64,000 bases of DNA, taken from the NCBI GenBank assembly GCA_029260655.1, contig JAJDCU010000071.1:18548-82547 (forward strand), in the 5' to 3' direction. Positions 17,297 to 26,762 of this stretch are shown in pieces. The stretch comes from Phycisphaeraceae bacterium (GTDB lineage: Bacteria > Planctomycetota > Phycisphaerae > Phycisphaerales > Phycisphaeraceae). The translations under genes were made by a program, and so were the position numbers. Position 1 is the stretch's first letter. Every line of letters starts with the position of its first letter. A model generated the notes under the pieces. That model did not search any database, was not told the DNA's origin, and saw only the letters and a list, made by a program, of their open reading frames with translations.

Positions 17297-20200
17297 TTAA
17301 TCGAACGTCGTCAACTCCAACCTTTTCTGCGAGCCGGGGTAGTCCAGCATCGCCTTGAACTTCACCGAGCTGTTCGTGGGCTGGTCCTGGTACAGCAGGT
17401 GGCCCCACGACCCCCACTGGTCCCGCCGCCCGACATAGTTGAACATCACATTCGCCGAGCCGCCGGCCTTCTCGAACTCGAACATGTTCTGCAGGTACAG
17501 ATCATACATCTTCGGGTGGTTCTGCGCCCCGATCAGGGCGTTCTTGTGCGGCTTGTTCTGCCCGCCGTCCGCCAGGTGCTGACCGCCCTCGTAGGCGATC
17601 AGTGTGATCGCCCTGCCCATGTCCGTGCTTAACCGACGCGCCAGCTCGCCGTGCTTGCTGTAATAACGTCGGTTATCCGTCACGATGTTCTCCGCCAGGA
17701 TCGCGACGATCTCGTCCGGGCTGGTCGAGCTGGTCATCGCCCGCTCTTCGCGGGAGCTCAGGGCGAAATACGTCGAGCACGAGATCGAGTCAAACTGCCC
17801 GTTCAGGCGCTTGGTGAGTTGCTCGGTGGCGTAGACCAGCGCGGCCTGGCTGGCGGCGACACGCACCAGACGGTCGTCCCCGGCGAAGACCTGCGACCAG
17901 ATCGCGAAGTCACGGCGGGCCTCGGCCGCCCACCTGTCGAAGAATGCCGACGACAGCGACCGGCCGTCCGTCTCGGACTTGATCCACTTGTGGACCTCGA
18001 ACTGCGTGTTCCAAACCTCGTTGGACCACTCGACGTACACCTTCCCGCCGGGGTGCAGGCGGTCCTTGACCAGCTGTGCAAACCGGCGCACGTAGTCGTC
18101 GTCGGCCTGGGCAGGCATGCACACCCAGGCGTCGGCCTTCAACTCGTTGGCCAACTCGATCAGCAGTTCGATCGCCACGCCCTCGCGATCCGCATGCGTG
18201 AAGTTCGACGGGAGGTTTCGGTCAGACCAGCGGACCTGGCGTGTCGTGTTCGTCCGCTGCCAGTCCATGAACCGCAGGGTCTTGAACGGTTTGAGACGCT
18301 CAACGAACAGGGGGTGGAACGAGCTGGGGTGATCGACCAGGCTCTCGAGCACCAGCTTCACGTTGCGGACGTGGTTGCCCGCGGTGGTGTTTTCGATCCG
18401 CATGTAGATGCCGCTGTTGCTGGGTGTGACGTCGACCTCGATCCGCCCGGGGCTGCGGCTGGCGACCTTGGCGTCGAAGTCGAACAGGATGTCGCCCTCG
18501 CCGTCGTAGGTGCAGATGTACCGCCCACCGGGGTAGTGGCCATCGGTGGCGTTGTAGACCAGCGTCGCCGCCGCCTGGCCGGGTTCAAGGATCGGCCAGC
18601 CATTGGCATCGGTCGCGACCTGACCGCCGTTGTCCCAGGGCTGACCGCCTGTGTTCGTGGACATCCAGCCCTTGGCCTGACGAAGTACGTTGGTGAAGAC
18701 CCACTCACGTGTCCAGTAGGTTACGAAAGACAGGTTCATCCCCAGGACCGGCTGCTGGCCCTCGACGAGGATGTCCCCGGCCTGCGCCGGGATGTCGCCG
18801 GGGGTTGTGCCGTCGGCTGTCGATTCATTGGTCGTGGACACGCTGGAAGACCCACCGCCGGAGGTCGTCCCACCGTCGGCCGTGGTGGTGGTGTCGTCGG
18901 CGACCGTACCATTCGAGCCGGTGTCGCCGGGCGTGGTGGCGTCACCGTTGTCGACGATCGGATCGGCCGGGGTCGGCTCGGTCACCGGCTCGGCGCCGTA
19001 GGCCGGGAGGATCTCAAGATCGTGCGTGCGCTTGTAGACAGTTTTGTCGTCAACGCGGTAGAGCAATTGTAGTTGTGCCCGGCCTGGGGGCAGCAGTTCC
19101 AGCTTCTGCGCCTCGATCCGCCACGGCCCGGCGCTGTTGTAGTGCGCAAACTCATCGACCATCGCCCAGGTTGCCGCCGACCACGCCAGCACCAGCACGG
19201 TCCCATTGTCCGGCAGGTCCCGGTCCAGCTCGAAGGGGATCGCCCGGCCCGAGCCCAGGCGGTACGTGTCGGGGGAGTCCGACGGGAACGAGACGACCGG
19301 GTCGGGCACGGTCACCGCGTTGTCGATCGTGAAGTTGATCGTGCGCGCGTCGGTCTGCTCACCGTTGACCAGCGAGGTGATGGTCATCTGGTACGCGCCG
19401 TTGGGATGCTTGGAGGTGTCCCATGTGCCGTTATCGCTGATGAAGGCGTAGGGCGGGTTTGCGTCGATGTAGATCGCTTCGCTTGCGCCGGTGAGGCTGA
19501 AGATGACTTCGTCGGGGGTATCCCCTTCGACCGAGGCGCTTATCTGTACGACCCCGGTGAGGGTGGTGCCTGCGCCAAGCCCGGTGACCGCGGTGATCTT
19601 CGGGGGGTTGACGGTGGTGACGCTGCCGCCTCCAAGGTCCGTCGACCCGGCCGGGGTCACGACATCGACCCAGCGCATCTTCTTGTATTGAACGACCGAG
19701 CGCTCGCGGTAAAGAAGCTGCAATTGGATATGCCCGTCCGGCAGCAGTTCCAGCTTGTCGGCGGTGATCATCGGGTTGCCGCTATTTAGAACGTGGGCGA
19801 ACCGGTCAACCATCTGCTTGCGGGTGTCGTCCCATGCGAGCACGAGCACGTCGGATTGATCGGTCATCGTCCCGCTGATTTTCACCGCGACCGTCTCGCC
19901 GGAGCCTCGCTCGTAGGTATCGGGGGTGTCCGCCGCGAAGGTGACGACGGGCTGGGAGGATTGATTGGCGTTGTTTGACGTGCCCCCGGAACCCGTGTCC
20001 CCGGTCGTTGTGTCCGTGCCCGTCTGACCGGAGTTGACGGTTCGGGCACGCTGCTTGCGCGGCAGGGCGTCTTGCTTGACCGCTTTGTGGTCGATCGTAA
20101 ACTTCACAGCCATTGAATCGACGACCCGGCCGTCCTTGATGGCCTTGACGCGCATCGTGTAAGCGCCTTGGGGCGCGTTGGCGGTGTTCCAGTAACGGGG

Positions 20201-20500
20201 GTTGCCCGCCTTGTTGCTCAGGAAGAAGTAGGGGGATGTTTTCCGGGAGGTGGTCCGTGAGATCGGGCCGGTGAGGTTAAAGATCACGCGGTCCGAGGTC
20301 CCGCCGATCCGTGCGTTGATATTGATCTTCCCGTTGATCCGGGCGTCCTGATCGACGCCCAGGACCTGGCGGACCACCGGCTCGACGGCCTGTGCTGAGC
20401 CGGCGAAGAGGAAGATCACGGTCATGGCCAGCACCATCAGGCCTGTCGGCCGGGTGAGCGACCGGATGATCAGCGATCTGCGTGGGGTGTGAATACTCAT
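17297..20500 (-). CDS. Large secreted Ig-like/glycoside-hydrolase-like protein
   Basis: 1067 residues from ATG 20500, with AGGAAGTG upstream; a longer frame to 20647 has no site. The signal peptide ends near FAGSAQA. Residues ~40-560 hold two copies of a two-module unit: an Ig-like domain (VIFNLTG/VIFSLTG, then GAYTMRVKAIKDG or GAYQMTITSLVNG and FTIDH/N) followed by a second beta module (DTPDTYERGSGE/DSPDTYRLGSGR, VLVLAW, KLELLP, LQLLYR). A Thr/Gly/Asp-rich linker follows. The C-terminal ~450 residues show YVEWSNEVWN with a candidate acid/base Glu near 828, and LIAYEGGQH with a candidate nucleophile near 971, as in clan GH-A glycoside hydrolases. It probably cuts or remodels the exported polysaccharide. 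Family assignment is an inference. Confidence 0.75.
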   Translation of the reverse strand: MSIHTPRRSLIIRSLTRPTGLMVLAMTVIFLFAGSAQAVEPVVRQVLGVDQDARINGKININARIGGTSDRVIFNLTGPISRTTSRKTSPYFFLSNKAGNPRYWNTANAPQGAYTMRVKAIKDGRVVDSMAVKFTIDHKAVKQDALPRKQRARTVNSGQTGTDTTTGDTGSGGTSNNANQSSQPVVTFAADTPDTYERGSGETVAVKISGTMTDQSDVLVLAWDDTRKQMVDRFAHVLNSGNPMITADKLELLPDGHIQLQLLYRERSVVQYKKMRWVDVVTPAGSTDLGGGSVTTVNPPKITAVTGLGAGTTLTGVVQISASVEGDTPDEVIFSLTGASEAIYIDANPPYAFISDNGTWDTSKHPNGAYQMTITSLVNGEQTDARTINFTIDNAVTVPDPVVSFPSDSPDTYRLGSGRAIPFELDRDLPDNGTVLVLAWSAATWAMVDEFAHYNSAGPWRIEAQKLELLPPGRAQLQLLYRVDDKTVYKRTHDLEILPAYGAEPVTEPTPADPIVDNGDATTPGDTGSNGTVADDTTTTADGGTTSGGGSSSVSTTNESTADGTTPGDIPAQAGDILVEGQQPVLGMNLSFVTYWTREWVFTNVLRQAKGWMSTNTGGQPWDNGGQVATDANGWPILEPGQAAATLVYNATDGHYPGGRYICTYDGEGDILFDFDAKVASRSPGRIEVDVTPSNSGIYMRIENTTAGNHVRNVKLVLESLVDHPSSFHPLFVERLKPFKTLRFMDWQRTNTTRQVRWSDRNLPSNFTHADREGVAIELLIELANELKADAWVCMPAQADDDYVRRFAQLVKDRLHPGGKVYVEWSNEVWNTQFEVHKWIKSETDGRSLSSAFFDRWAAEARRDFAIWSQVFAGDDRLVRVAASQAALVYATEQLTKRLNGQFDSISCSTYFALSSREERAMTSSTSPDEIVAILAENIVTDNRRYYSKHGELARRLSTDMGRAITLIAYEGGQHLADGGQNKPHKNALIGAQNHPKMYDLYLQNMFEFEKAGGSANVMFNYVGRRDQWGSWGHLLYQDQPTNSSVKFKAMLDYPGSQKRLELTTFD

Positions 20501-20608
20501 AAGGTCACTTCCTGCACTGCTTGGGTACGGACCGGGCCTGCGTTCAGGGCCCGGGCCCACCGGTCCGGGGATGCCGGGGCCGGGGGAACCCAGCAATTGA
20601 CCAATCCA

Positions 20609-20643
20609 CGACCTTGGGGGGCAACCCGCACCCCCCAAGGTCG
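20609..20643. terminator. Perfect 13-bp hairpin in the intergenic region
   Basis: Arms 20609-20621 and 20631-20643 (CGACCTTGGGGGG and its complement) surround a 9-base loop. On the plus strand CCATTTTGTTTG follows. It could end transcripts, but no plus-strand gene precedes it. For the minus-strand lipoprotein transcript, whose stop is at 21078, it lies about 435 bases downstream and lacks a T tract. It lies about 110 bases before the start of the secreted glycoside-hydrolase-like gene, so a leader or attenuator structure is also possible. Confidence 0.45.
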
Positions 20644-20776
20644 CCATTTTGTTTGCTCCCCGCCGCTTGCCTGTCCGGTATGCGCGTCAGGACCGCCACA
20701 GCCGGGCAGCGGCGCATCAATAGTTATTGGACTTTGATTTCCCCAAAGGCTTGCAAGCTGAATGTAATACGCATCA

Positions 20777-20895
20777 CACTTTCAAACTGCGTGTGGATTC
20801 GTCCCTCAGCCCCCGGCTCTGCCGGGGGTTTCGGTAGAGCATGAGGCGGTCCCCCCGCAGAGCCGGGGGCTGTGGGGACATGCCATTTCAAAGTG
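20777..20895. repeat. Nested palindromic element, MITE/REP-like
   Basis: Perfect 16-base arms lie at 20807-20822 and 20857-20872 (CAGCCCCCGGCTCTGC and its complement). The left arm itself folds as CCCCCGGC-tct-GCCGGGGG (20810-20828). The match extends outwards with gaps through GTCCC/GGGAC to CACTTTCAAA at 20777-20786 against TTTCAAAGTG at 20886-20895. The whole 119-base unit lies in non-coding DNA with no transposase near it. The rest of 20501-21077 shows nothing I can assign. Confidence 0.5.
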
Positions 20896-21077
20896 GGATC
20901 CGTATAGATCGTTTTCAAACCAAGAGCAGCGCGTCAGACGCACGCTACAGCCGGTCCACTTCGTCCGTACGATGTGCCAACAGGTTGGCCCGGGTGGCTA
21001 CGTCCGGCGTACGCCGTGTGGCCGCGGCGGTGCGGATGTGGGAAGACGCTACAGATGGATTGAGATGCAATGAAACA

Positions 21078-22112
21078 CTAGGACGCGGGGTCTGTTGCGT
21101 TGGGTGGTTCCTGGGTCGTGGAGATGATCAAGAGGATCTGCACCGGTGTGCCTGCTCGGGTCCCGGCGAGCAAGGCTTTACCCAGGTGGTTTGGGATCGG
21201 CGGGGGTTTGCGATCGGTTTGGGCCGGCTTGGATGAACCGCCATCGTCTGAGGTATTTGAAGCGTCGGCTTGCGGTGTCTGCGTGCCCGGCTGGAGGTCG
21301 CTCCCGGTCGTCTGGTCCGCCAAGGGAGTTTCCTCCGGCGTCGATGGCTCAGTCGGCTCATCTTCAATAGCCACGGGCCACGGCCGGTACAGGCAGACGA
21401 CCACAGCCCTGTCCGGGGGCAGGGGCAATCGGGCCATCAGGCTTTCATACACCTGACCGTCCAGCTCCTTTTCCAGCGGGCTGCGCGGCAGCAGCGTCGC
21501 GCCCTTGGGCTTGTAATGATGCGGCGTGAGTTCCAGGAAAGCGGTCCCGTTTTCATCACGCCCGATCTTGGCCAGCAGTTGCAGCCGGCCGCCGCGGGCC
21601 TGGATAACCTGCGGGCTCCTAGGCGGGTCGGTCAGGTCGACCTCGACCGGGCGGCGGAGCCTGGGGGTGGTGCGGATCGTCGATGGGTAGGGCGAGCCCA
21701 GCAGTTTCGCCCGGGATTCACCTAACACGCTCGGCAAGGCGGCGACGAAGTCCGGGGCGTGTTCGGCGTGCAGGAATCCAATCCGGATCCCATTGGTCCG
21801 CCACATCCCGAGCGTGCGCAGCGGGACGGCTTGTTCGTCGACCAGGTCCCAAAGCGCATCGGTCGGTACATCCAGCGGCACATCGATCCGGTGGATCAAC
21901 GCGATCACCCGTTTGTTGGCGTTGGGTTGGTCGTCGGCTGAGCCGTCTTCCCCGCCATCGGTCGGGCTGGGGCGTATGTCCAACAGCGTGGGCAAGGGCT
22001 CGGTAGGAGGGGGCATCTCGCAGGACATCAAAACAATCGCCGAGGTGATCGCCGCCGCCAGCGAAGCCGCCGACCGCCAGGTCCAACGCCGTGTTGCGGT
22101 GTTAGCCATCAT
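21078..22112 (-). CDS. Predicted lipoprotein of unknown function
   Basis: 344 residues. After a twin-Arg-like polar start there is a hydrophobic stretch ending in IVLMSC, a lipobox (Cys31), so the product is probably a lipoprotein. The mature part has a folded region of about 190 residues (KRVIALIHRIDVPLDVPTDALWDLVDEQAV and following) and a C-terminal Pro/Thr/Glu-rich stretch of low complexity (residues ~245-310). I do not recognise the family. The ATG overlaps the stop of argD by 4 bases, so expression is coupled to it. The order may only reflect local operon structure. Confidence 0.7.
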   Translation of the reverse strand: MMANTATRRWTWRSAASLAAAITSAIVLMSCEMPPPTEPLPTLLDIRPSPTDGGEDGSADDQPNANKRVIALIHRIDVPLDVPTDALWDLVDEQAVPLRTLGMWRTNGIRIGFLHAEHAPDFVAALPSVLGESRAKLLGSPYPSTIRTTPRLRRPVEVDLTDPPRSPQVIQARGGRLQLLAKIGRDENGTAFLELTPHHYKPKGATLLPRSPLEKELDGQVYESLMARLPLPPDRAVVVCLYRPWPVAIEDEPTEPSTPEETPLADQTTGSDLQPGTQTPQADASNTSDDGGSSKPAQTDRKPPPIPNHLGKALLAGTRAGTPVQILLIISTTQEPPNATDPAS

Positions 22113-23362
22113 CCCGCGAGTACTTCCTCAAGCACGTCAAGTCCCCGGCCCAGTTCGTCTTGTTCGATCACCAGCGCCGGCGCGATCCGAAGCACGTTGC
22201 CTTGCACCGCGTTGATCAGCACGCCCCGGTCCATGCAGGCCTTGACCACATCGCCGCCGGTCTTGAACCGGTCACCGAGGGCAGCCAGGTCCAGTTCGAT
22301 CCCCAGGTACAGGCCCATGCCCCGCACGTCCGTGATGACCGGTTGGGCCTTGGCGAAGGCGCGAAGCCGGTCGATGATGCCGTTGCCCAGCGTGTGTGCG
22401 CGCTCAACCAGCTTGTCTCGGTGCAGGACATCAAAAATCGTGGCGGTGACGGCCATCGCCAGGCAGTTGCCGCCGAGGGTCGATGCGTGGACGGCGTGGC
22501 CGTGGGTTCGCCAGTCAAAAAGCTCGGCGAACCTGGGGCTGATGTGGGCGACCCCGACCGGCAGCCCGCCGCCGACGCCCTTGGCCAGGGTCATGACGTC
22601 CGGGGTCACCTGCCAATGCTGATGCCCGAAGTATTTGCCGGTGTGTCCGATGCCCGTCCAGACCTCGTCGAAGATCAGCACCAGGTCGCGCTCGTCGCAA
22701 AGCTTACGCAGCCCGGAAAGATAAGTATCGTCCGGGACGTTGACACCGCCTTCGCCCTGGATCGGTTCAACCAGCACGGCGACTGTTTCGTCATCGATCG
22801 CCGATTCGACCGCGCCCAGGTCGTTGTATGGGACGTGTACGTACCCCGGGACCAGCGGGCCAAAGCCTTCGTAGACCTTGGGCTGGCCGGTCGCCTCCAT
22901 CGCGCCGAACGATCGGCCGTGGAAGCTTCCCAAGGTGGAGATCACCTTGTAGCGTCCGTTGGAGGCCTTGCCCTTGTTTTTCTGTCCGTGCAGACGCGCC
23001 AGTTTCAGCGCCGCCACGTTCGCGTCGGCGCCGCTGTGGCAGAAGTAGCTGCGCCCGTCGAAGCCGAACTTACTGATCGCTTCGGCGGCGCGCGTCTGCG
23101 GGTCGGTGTGGAACAGGTTCCCCACGTGCCAGAGCTTGCGGGCCTGGTCGCTGACCGTCTTGACCAGATCGGGATGGCAGTGGCCCAGCACGCCCGCGCC
23201 GAACCCGGCGAACAGGTCGAGGTACTGCTTGCCCAGCGCGTCGAACAGGGTTGAGCCCTTGCCGTGCATCATCGCGACGGGGTAGCGCCCGTAGTTGATC
23301 GACATCGTCCGGTCGTGTCGGTCGATGATCTGCTGGGTTTGGGTTGATTCGGTGGTCGCCAA
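22109..23362 (-). CDS. argD: Acetylornithine aminotransferase (class III PLP)
   Basis: 417 residues. Class III PLP aminotransferase features are present: YLDLFAGFGAGVLGHCHP, FCHSGADANVAALKLAR, SLGSFHGRSFGAMEATGQ, EPIQGEGG, LIFDEVWTGIGHTG and the PLP lysine in TLAKGVGGGLPVG. It converts N-acetylornithine and 2-oxoglutarate to N-acetylglutamate semialdehyde and glutamate (or the reverse). FDEVWTGIG, rather than the common DEVQTG/CG form, leaves room for an ornithine or diaminobutyrate aminotransferase. The TTG start at 23362 has GGAGG about nine bases before it. No other arginine genes are nearby. Confidence 0.8.
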   Translation of the reverse strand: MATTESTQTQQIIDRHDRTMSINYGRYPVAMMHGKGSTLFDALGKQYLDLFAGFGAGVLGHCHPDLVKTVSDQARKLWHVGNLFHTDPQTRAAEAISKFGFDGRSYFCHSGADANVAALKLARLHGQKNKGKASNGRYKVISTLGSFHGRSFGAMEATGQPKVYEGFGPLVPGYVHVPYNDLGAVESAIDDETVAVLVEPIQGEGGVNVPDDTYLSGLRKLCDERDLVLIFDEVWTGIGHTGKYFGHQHWQVTPDVMTLAKGVGGGLPVGVAHISPRFAELFDWRTHGHAVHASTLGGNCLAMAVTATIFDVLHRDKLVERAHTLGNGIIDRLRAFAKAQPVITDVRGMGLYLGIELDLAALGDRFKTGGDVVKACMDRGVLINAVQGNVLRIAPALVIEQDELGRGLDVLEEVLAG

Positions 23363-23494
23363 GTCCGGTGCCTCCGCATGGATGTTTCGACGCGCATCCT
23401 ATCAGAGCGGGGGTCGCCATCAAAGGATCGCCTCGGCACCGGCCGGGGTTTTTTGCAGCGTGTGTTCGCGGTTGGCCCGCCAGGCGCAAAAGAG

Positions 23495-23524
23495 AACCCC
23501 CGGCGTCGGAGCGCGCCGGGGGTT
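23495..23524 (-). terminator. Rho-independent terminator of the HU gene
   Basis: A perfect 11-bp stem (23495-23505 with 23514-23524, AACCCCCGGCG and complement) with an 8-base loop, followed on the minus strand by CTCTTTTGCG. It lies about 76 bases after the HU stop codon and before argD, separating the two units. Confidence 0.75.
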
Positions 23525-23599
23525 CGGTCTTATCACGGTAAAACCATCAAACGGGGGCGGCGCCGATCGGGCCGGCCTACCGCCCACGGCTTTACGCCG

Positions 23600-23938
23600 T
23601 CAGACCATTTCCTTGAGGTTCTTCAGCGGGCGGATGCGTACGGCCTTGCTGGCGGGCTTGGCCTTGAACATCATCTCTTCGCCGGTGAACGGGTTGGTGC
23701 CCTTGCGCGCCTTGGTGGCGGGCTTCTTCTTCACGACCATCTTGCACAGCCCGGGCATTGTGAACATGCCGTTGCTCTTGAGGCTCTTCTTGATGATCGG
23801 CTGCAATTCGTCGAAGACGGCGGCGACGTCGCGCTTGGCCAACTCGGTCTTTGTAGCGATCGTGCTGAAGATCTCGCTCTTGGTCGGTGCCTTCTTGGTG
23901 GGGGTTGCTTTCTTGCGTGTGGTTTTTCGCTTTGCCAT
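23600..23938 (-). CDS. hup: HU-family DNA-binding protein with basic N-terminal extension
   Basis: 112 residues, about 20 longer than standard HU. Residues 1-20 are almost all Lys, Arg, Thr and Pro. The HU fold follows: KSEIFSTIATKTELAKRDVAAVFDEL (helices), GMFTMPGLCKMVVKKKPATKARKGTNPFTGEEMMFKAKPASKAVRIRP, which includes the DNA-arm core with the RKGxNPxTG signature in the form ARKGTNPFTGE. It bends and compacts DNA as a dimer. AGGAGAGC precedes the ATG at 23938. It is transcribed away from dnaK and has its own terminator. Confidence 0.93.
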   Translation of the reverse strand: MAKRKTTRKKATPTKKAPTKSEIFSTIATKTELAKRDVAAVFDELQPIIKKSLKSNGMFTMPGLCKMVVKKKPATKARKGTNPFTGEEMMFKAKPASKAVRIRPLKNLKEMV

Positions 23939-24030
23939 GGTGCTCTCCTAGCGGTTTGGGGCCGGCCGATCCGTGATTGGCCCGGCCCGTGGTAACTTTC
24001 ACCCCTGCGGGGTAGAACGGAATATCGCGT

Positions 24031-24058
24031 TTTGTACGCTATTTTCTGTACTTTTCAA
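24031..24058 (-). promoter_or_regulatory. Candidate promoter of the HU gene
   Basis: On the minus strand TTGAAA (24053-24058) and TACAAA (24031-24036) are 16 bases apart, in a locally AT-rich stretch. Initiation near 24024 would give an ~85-base leader that includes a small CCCCTGCGGGG hairpin. Confidence 0.4.
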
Positions 24059-24197
24059 CTCTGCCCGCGCCGATGTGGGTAATTTTTCCCTTATTTTCAG
24101 GCGGTTGGCGCGCAGTTTAAGGGGCGATTGTGCACGCGCGCCGGTCCGATGAGGGGCCCGGCCGGCGGGTTTGGGGGGTCCCGTCAGGCCCGGAGAT

Positions 24198-24240
24198 TGC
24201 CAAATTGGCAGGCCGATTTGTGATCATCATCGCCATGGCA
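24198..24240. promoter_or_regulatory. Paired palindromes upstream of dnaK
   Basis: TGCCAAATTGGCA (24198-24210, perfect palindrome) and GCCATGGC (24232-24239) are each followed by AGGCCG, giving a repeated TGGCAGGCCG. They lie about 200-240 bases before dnaK. No CIRCE (TTAGCACTC-N9-GAGTGCTAA) is present. The remaining 23939-24435 intergenic DNA shows only the HU promoter candidate. Confidence 0.3.
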
Positions 24241-24435
24241 GGCCGGGTCTTTGGTCAGGCGTTGCCAGGCCTTCCCAGGGTGGTTTACCACTGGCACCAG
24301 GTTTGCAAATCAAGGGGTGACGTTAGATGATGCGCCGGTTTCAGGGCCTTGCCAAGCATGCTCTGTCGGCCTTCATCGGTAATAAAAGCCTGAATTAACA
24401 GTAGATACAGCATCCGACACAGCGAGACCCTCACC

Positions 24436-26346
24436 ATGTCCAAAATCATCGGCATCGACCTGGGCACGACCAACTCCGTTGTCGCCATCATGGAAGCCGG
24501 CCAGCCCAAGGTCCTGATTAACAGCTCGGGCAACCGCGTGACCCCCTCAATCGTCGCCTTTACTGACAAGGGCGAGCGGCTGGTCGGTCAGCCCGCCAAG
24601 CACCAGCAGGTGACCAATCCCAAGAACACGATCTTCTCGATCAAGCGGTTTATGGGCCGGCGGCACAACGAAGTTCAGTCGGAAGAAAAATTAGTTCCCT
24701 ACGGCGTGATCGGGGGGGCGGACGAATTGGTCAAGGTCCACGCCCGGGACAAGGACTACACCCCCCAGGAGATCAGCGCGATGGTCCTCGGGGACCTCAA
24801 GAAGACGGCCGAGGACTACCTCGGCGAGAAGGTCGACCGGGCCGTCATCACCGTCCCGGCATACTTCAACGACTCGCAGCGGACCGCCACAAAGGAGGCC
24901 GGGGAGATCGCCGGGCTCAAGGTGGACCGGATCATCAACGAACCGACGGCCGCCGCGCTGGCGTATGGGCTTGACAAGAAGGCCAACGAAAAGATCGCCG
25001 TGTTCGACTTAGGCGGTGGTACGTTCGACGTGTCGATCCTCGATATCGGCGAGGGCGTGTTCGAGGTCCTCGCTTCCAACGGCGACGGGCACCTCGGCGG
25101 CGACGACTGGGACCAGTGCCTGATCGACTTCCTCGCCGACGAGTTCAAGAAAATCGAAAGCATCGACCTGCGCCAGGACGCGATGGCGCTTCAGCGGCTC
25201 AAGGAGGCCGCCGAGAAGGCCAAGCAGGAACTGAGCACCGCGCAGGAAACCACCGTCAACCTCCCGTTCATCACCGCCACGCAGGACGGGCCCAAGCACC
25301 TTCAGATCACGATCACCCGGGCGAAGTTCGAGCAGGTCAGCAGCGACTTGTTCGGCCGGATCGCCGGCCCGGTCAAGCAGGCGATTCAGGACGCCAAGCT
25401 CTCGGCTTCCGATATCCAGGAGGTCGTGCTGGTCGGCGGGTCCACACGCATGCCCAAGGTCCAGGAGATCGCCAAGGAGATCTTTGGCAAAGACCCCAAC
25501 AAGAGCATCAACCCCGACGAAGTTGTCGCCATCGGCGCCGCGATCCAGGGCGCCGTCCTCCAGGGCGACGTCAAGGACATCCTCCTGCTGGACGTTACAC
25601 CACTTAGCCTGGGCATCGAGACGATGGGCAGCGTCAACACCAAGCTCATCGAGAAGAACACCACGATCCCGACGAGTAAGAAGGAGACCTTCTCCACCGC
25701 CAGTGACAACCAGACCGAGGTGACGATCCATGTCCTTCAAGGCGAGCGCGAGTTCGCATCGGACAACCGCACCCTCGGCCGGTTCAACCTTGCCGACATC
25801 CCCCCGGCACCGCGCGGCGTGCCGCAGATTGAGGTCGAGTTCAACATCGACGCCAACGGCATCCTCAACGTCACCGCCACCGACAAGGCCACCAGCAAGA
25901 GCCAGAACATCGAGATCAAGGGCTCTTCGGGCCTGTCCGACACCGAGATCGAGCAGATGAAGAAGGACGCCGAGGCCCACGCCGACGACGACCGCCAGCG
26001 CCGCGAGTTGATCGACGCACGCAACGAGGCCGACAACGCCGTCTACCAGACCCGCAAGCAGCTCGAGGAGCACGGCGACAAGGTCGGCCCGGAGATCCGT
26101 GGCAACATCGAGTCGGCCGTTAGCAACCTGGAAGACAAGCTCAAGGGCGAAGAGGCCGCGGCGATCAAGGCGGCGCTGGAGGAGCTAAGCAAACAGGCCC
26201 AGGAGCTGGGCAAGGCGATCTATGAAGCCGCCGCGAAGGCCGGCGAAGCGCCCGACAGCGGTGCCGAAGGCGATCCTGCCGCCGGTGCTACTTCGGACTC
26301 ATCCAACGACGATGTCATCGACGCCGAGTACGAGGTCAAGGAATAA
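24436..26346 (+). CDS. dnaK: Chaperone DnaK (Hsp70)
   Basis: 636 residues, the normal length. ATPase domain: [15 protein letters not shown] at the N-terminus, [41 protein letters not shown] and [13 protein letters not shown]. Linker and substrate domain: [17 protein letters not shown] helical lid follows, and the tail ends in [12 protein letters not shown], the conserved EEVD-like bacterial terminus. It folds and protects proteins in an ATP cycle with DnaJ and GrpE, neither of which is adjacent. The weak GCGAGACC site before the ATG is the only ribosome signal. Divergent from HU; a strong terminator follows. Confidence 0.98.
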   Translation: MSKIIGIDLGTTNSVVAIMEAGQPKVLINSSGNRVTPSIVAFTDKGERLVGQPAKHQQVTNPKNTIFSIKRFMGRRHNEVQSEEKLVPYGVIGGADELVKVHARDKDYTPQEISAMVLGDLKKTAEDYLGEKVDRAVITVPAYFNDSQRTATKEAGEIAGLKVDRIINEPTAAALAYGLDKKANEKIAVFDLGGGTFDVSILDIGEGVFEVLASNGDGHLGGDDWDQCLIDFLADEFKKIESIDLRQDAMALQRLKEAAEKAKQELSTAQETTVNLPFITATQDGPKHLQITITRAKFEQVSSDLFGRIAGPVKQAIQDAKLSASDIQEVVLVGGSTRMPKVQEIAKEIFGKDPNKSINPDEVVAIGAAIQGAVLQGDVKDILLLDVTPLSLGIETMGSVNTKLIEKNTTIPTSKKETFSTASDNQTEVTIHVLQGEREFASDNRTLGRFNLADIPPAPRGVPQIEVEFNIDANGILNVTATDKATSKSQNIEIKGSSGLSDTEIEQMKKDAEAHADDDRQRRELIDARNEADNAVYQTRKQLEEHGDKVGPEIRGNIESAVSNLEDKLKGEEAAAIKAALEELSKQAQELGKAIYEAAAKAGEAPDSGAEGDPAAGATSDSSNDDVIDAEYEVKE

Positions 26347-26394
26347 GCCCGTCCTTGGCCAGTGAAACAGGCCAACAACACTCTCCGACCCCGA

Positions 26395-26423
26395 GCCCGG
26401 CACGACCATGCCGGGCTTTTTTA
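26395..26423 (+). terminator. Rho-independent terminator of dnaK
   Basis: Stem AGCCCGGCA (26395-26403) with TGCCGGGCT (26410-26418), a 6-base loop and a run of six T at 26418-26423. It starts 49 bases after the dnaK stop. Confidence 0.9.
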
Positions 26424-26762
26424 TGGGCACAACATGCCTTCCTTTTTACGTGTTGAAACGGATCACTCTTAGAGCGGTTTTGGTTCAACTGTAACGCGTG
26501 ATGTTTAGCTGCCGTGACCACGCGGTGGGCTCCGGGCGTCGCTGCCGGGCTAACCCACTGGCGTAGCTGAATCTCAAATATGAGAATCCCCGCCTCGGAC
26601 CTCTCCGAGTTCTGACCACGGAGTACAGCGGAGAGATGCTAAGGCGTGTTTGGTTGGCTATTGTGGTGGCACCGAGTTTGCGAGAACCGGTGCAACGGCT
26701 GCCGCGACGGTAGAGTATCCGTGCGCTTGCATGGGCCATCGTTACGATCAAGGAGGCATTTG

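Noticed and set aside
17651..19072. 473-residue plus-strand ORF
   Set aside because: Antisense to the secreted hydrolase-like gene, with no ribosome site or domain. Long antisense frames are expected at this GC content.
20501..20647. N-terminal extension of the secreted protein
   Set aside because: It would pass through a strong hairpin and put 49 Pro/Gly-rich residues before a normal signal peptide. AGGAAG marks ATG 20500.
25009..26073. 354-residue minus-strand ORF rich in Leu, Val, Asp and Gly
   Set aside because: Exact antisense shadow of dnaK.
26490..26496. TGTAACG before nifJ as a member of the glycan box set
   Set aside because: Only the TGTAACG core matches and it is about 270 bases from the start codon. 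Kept only as a weak comparison.
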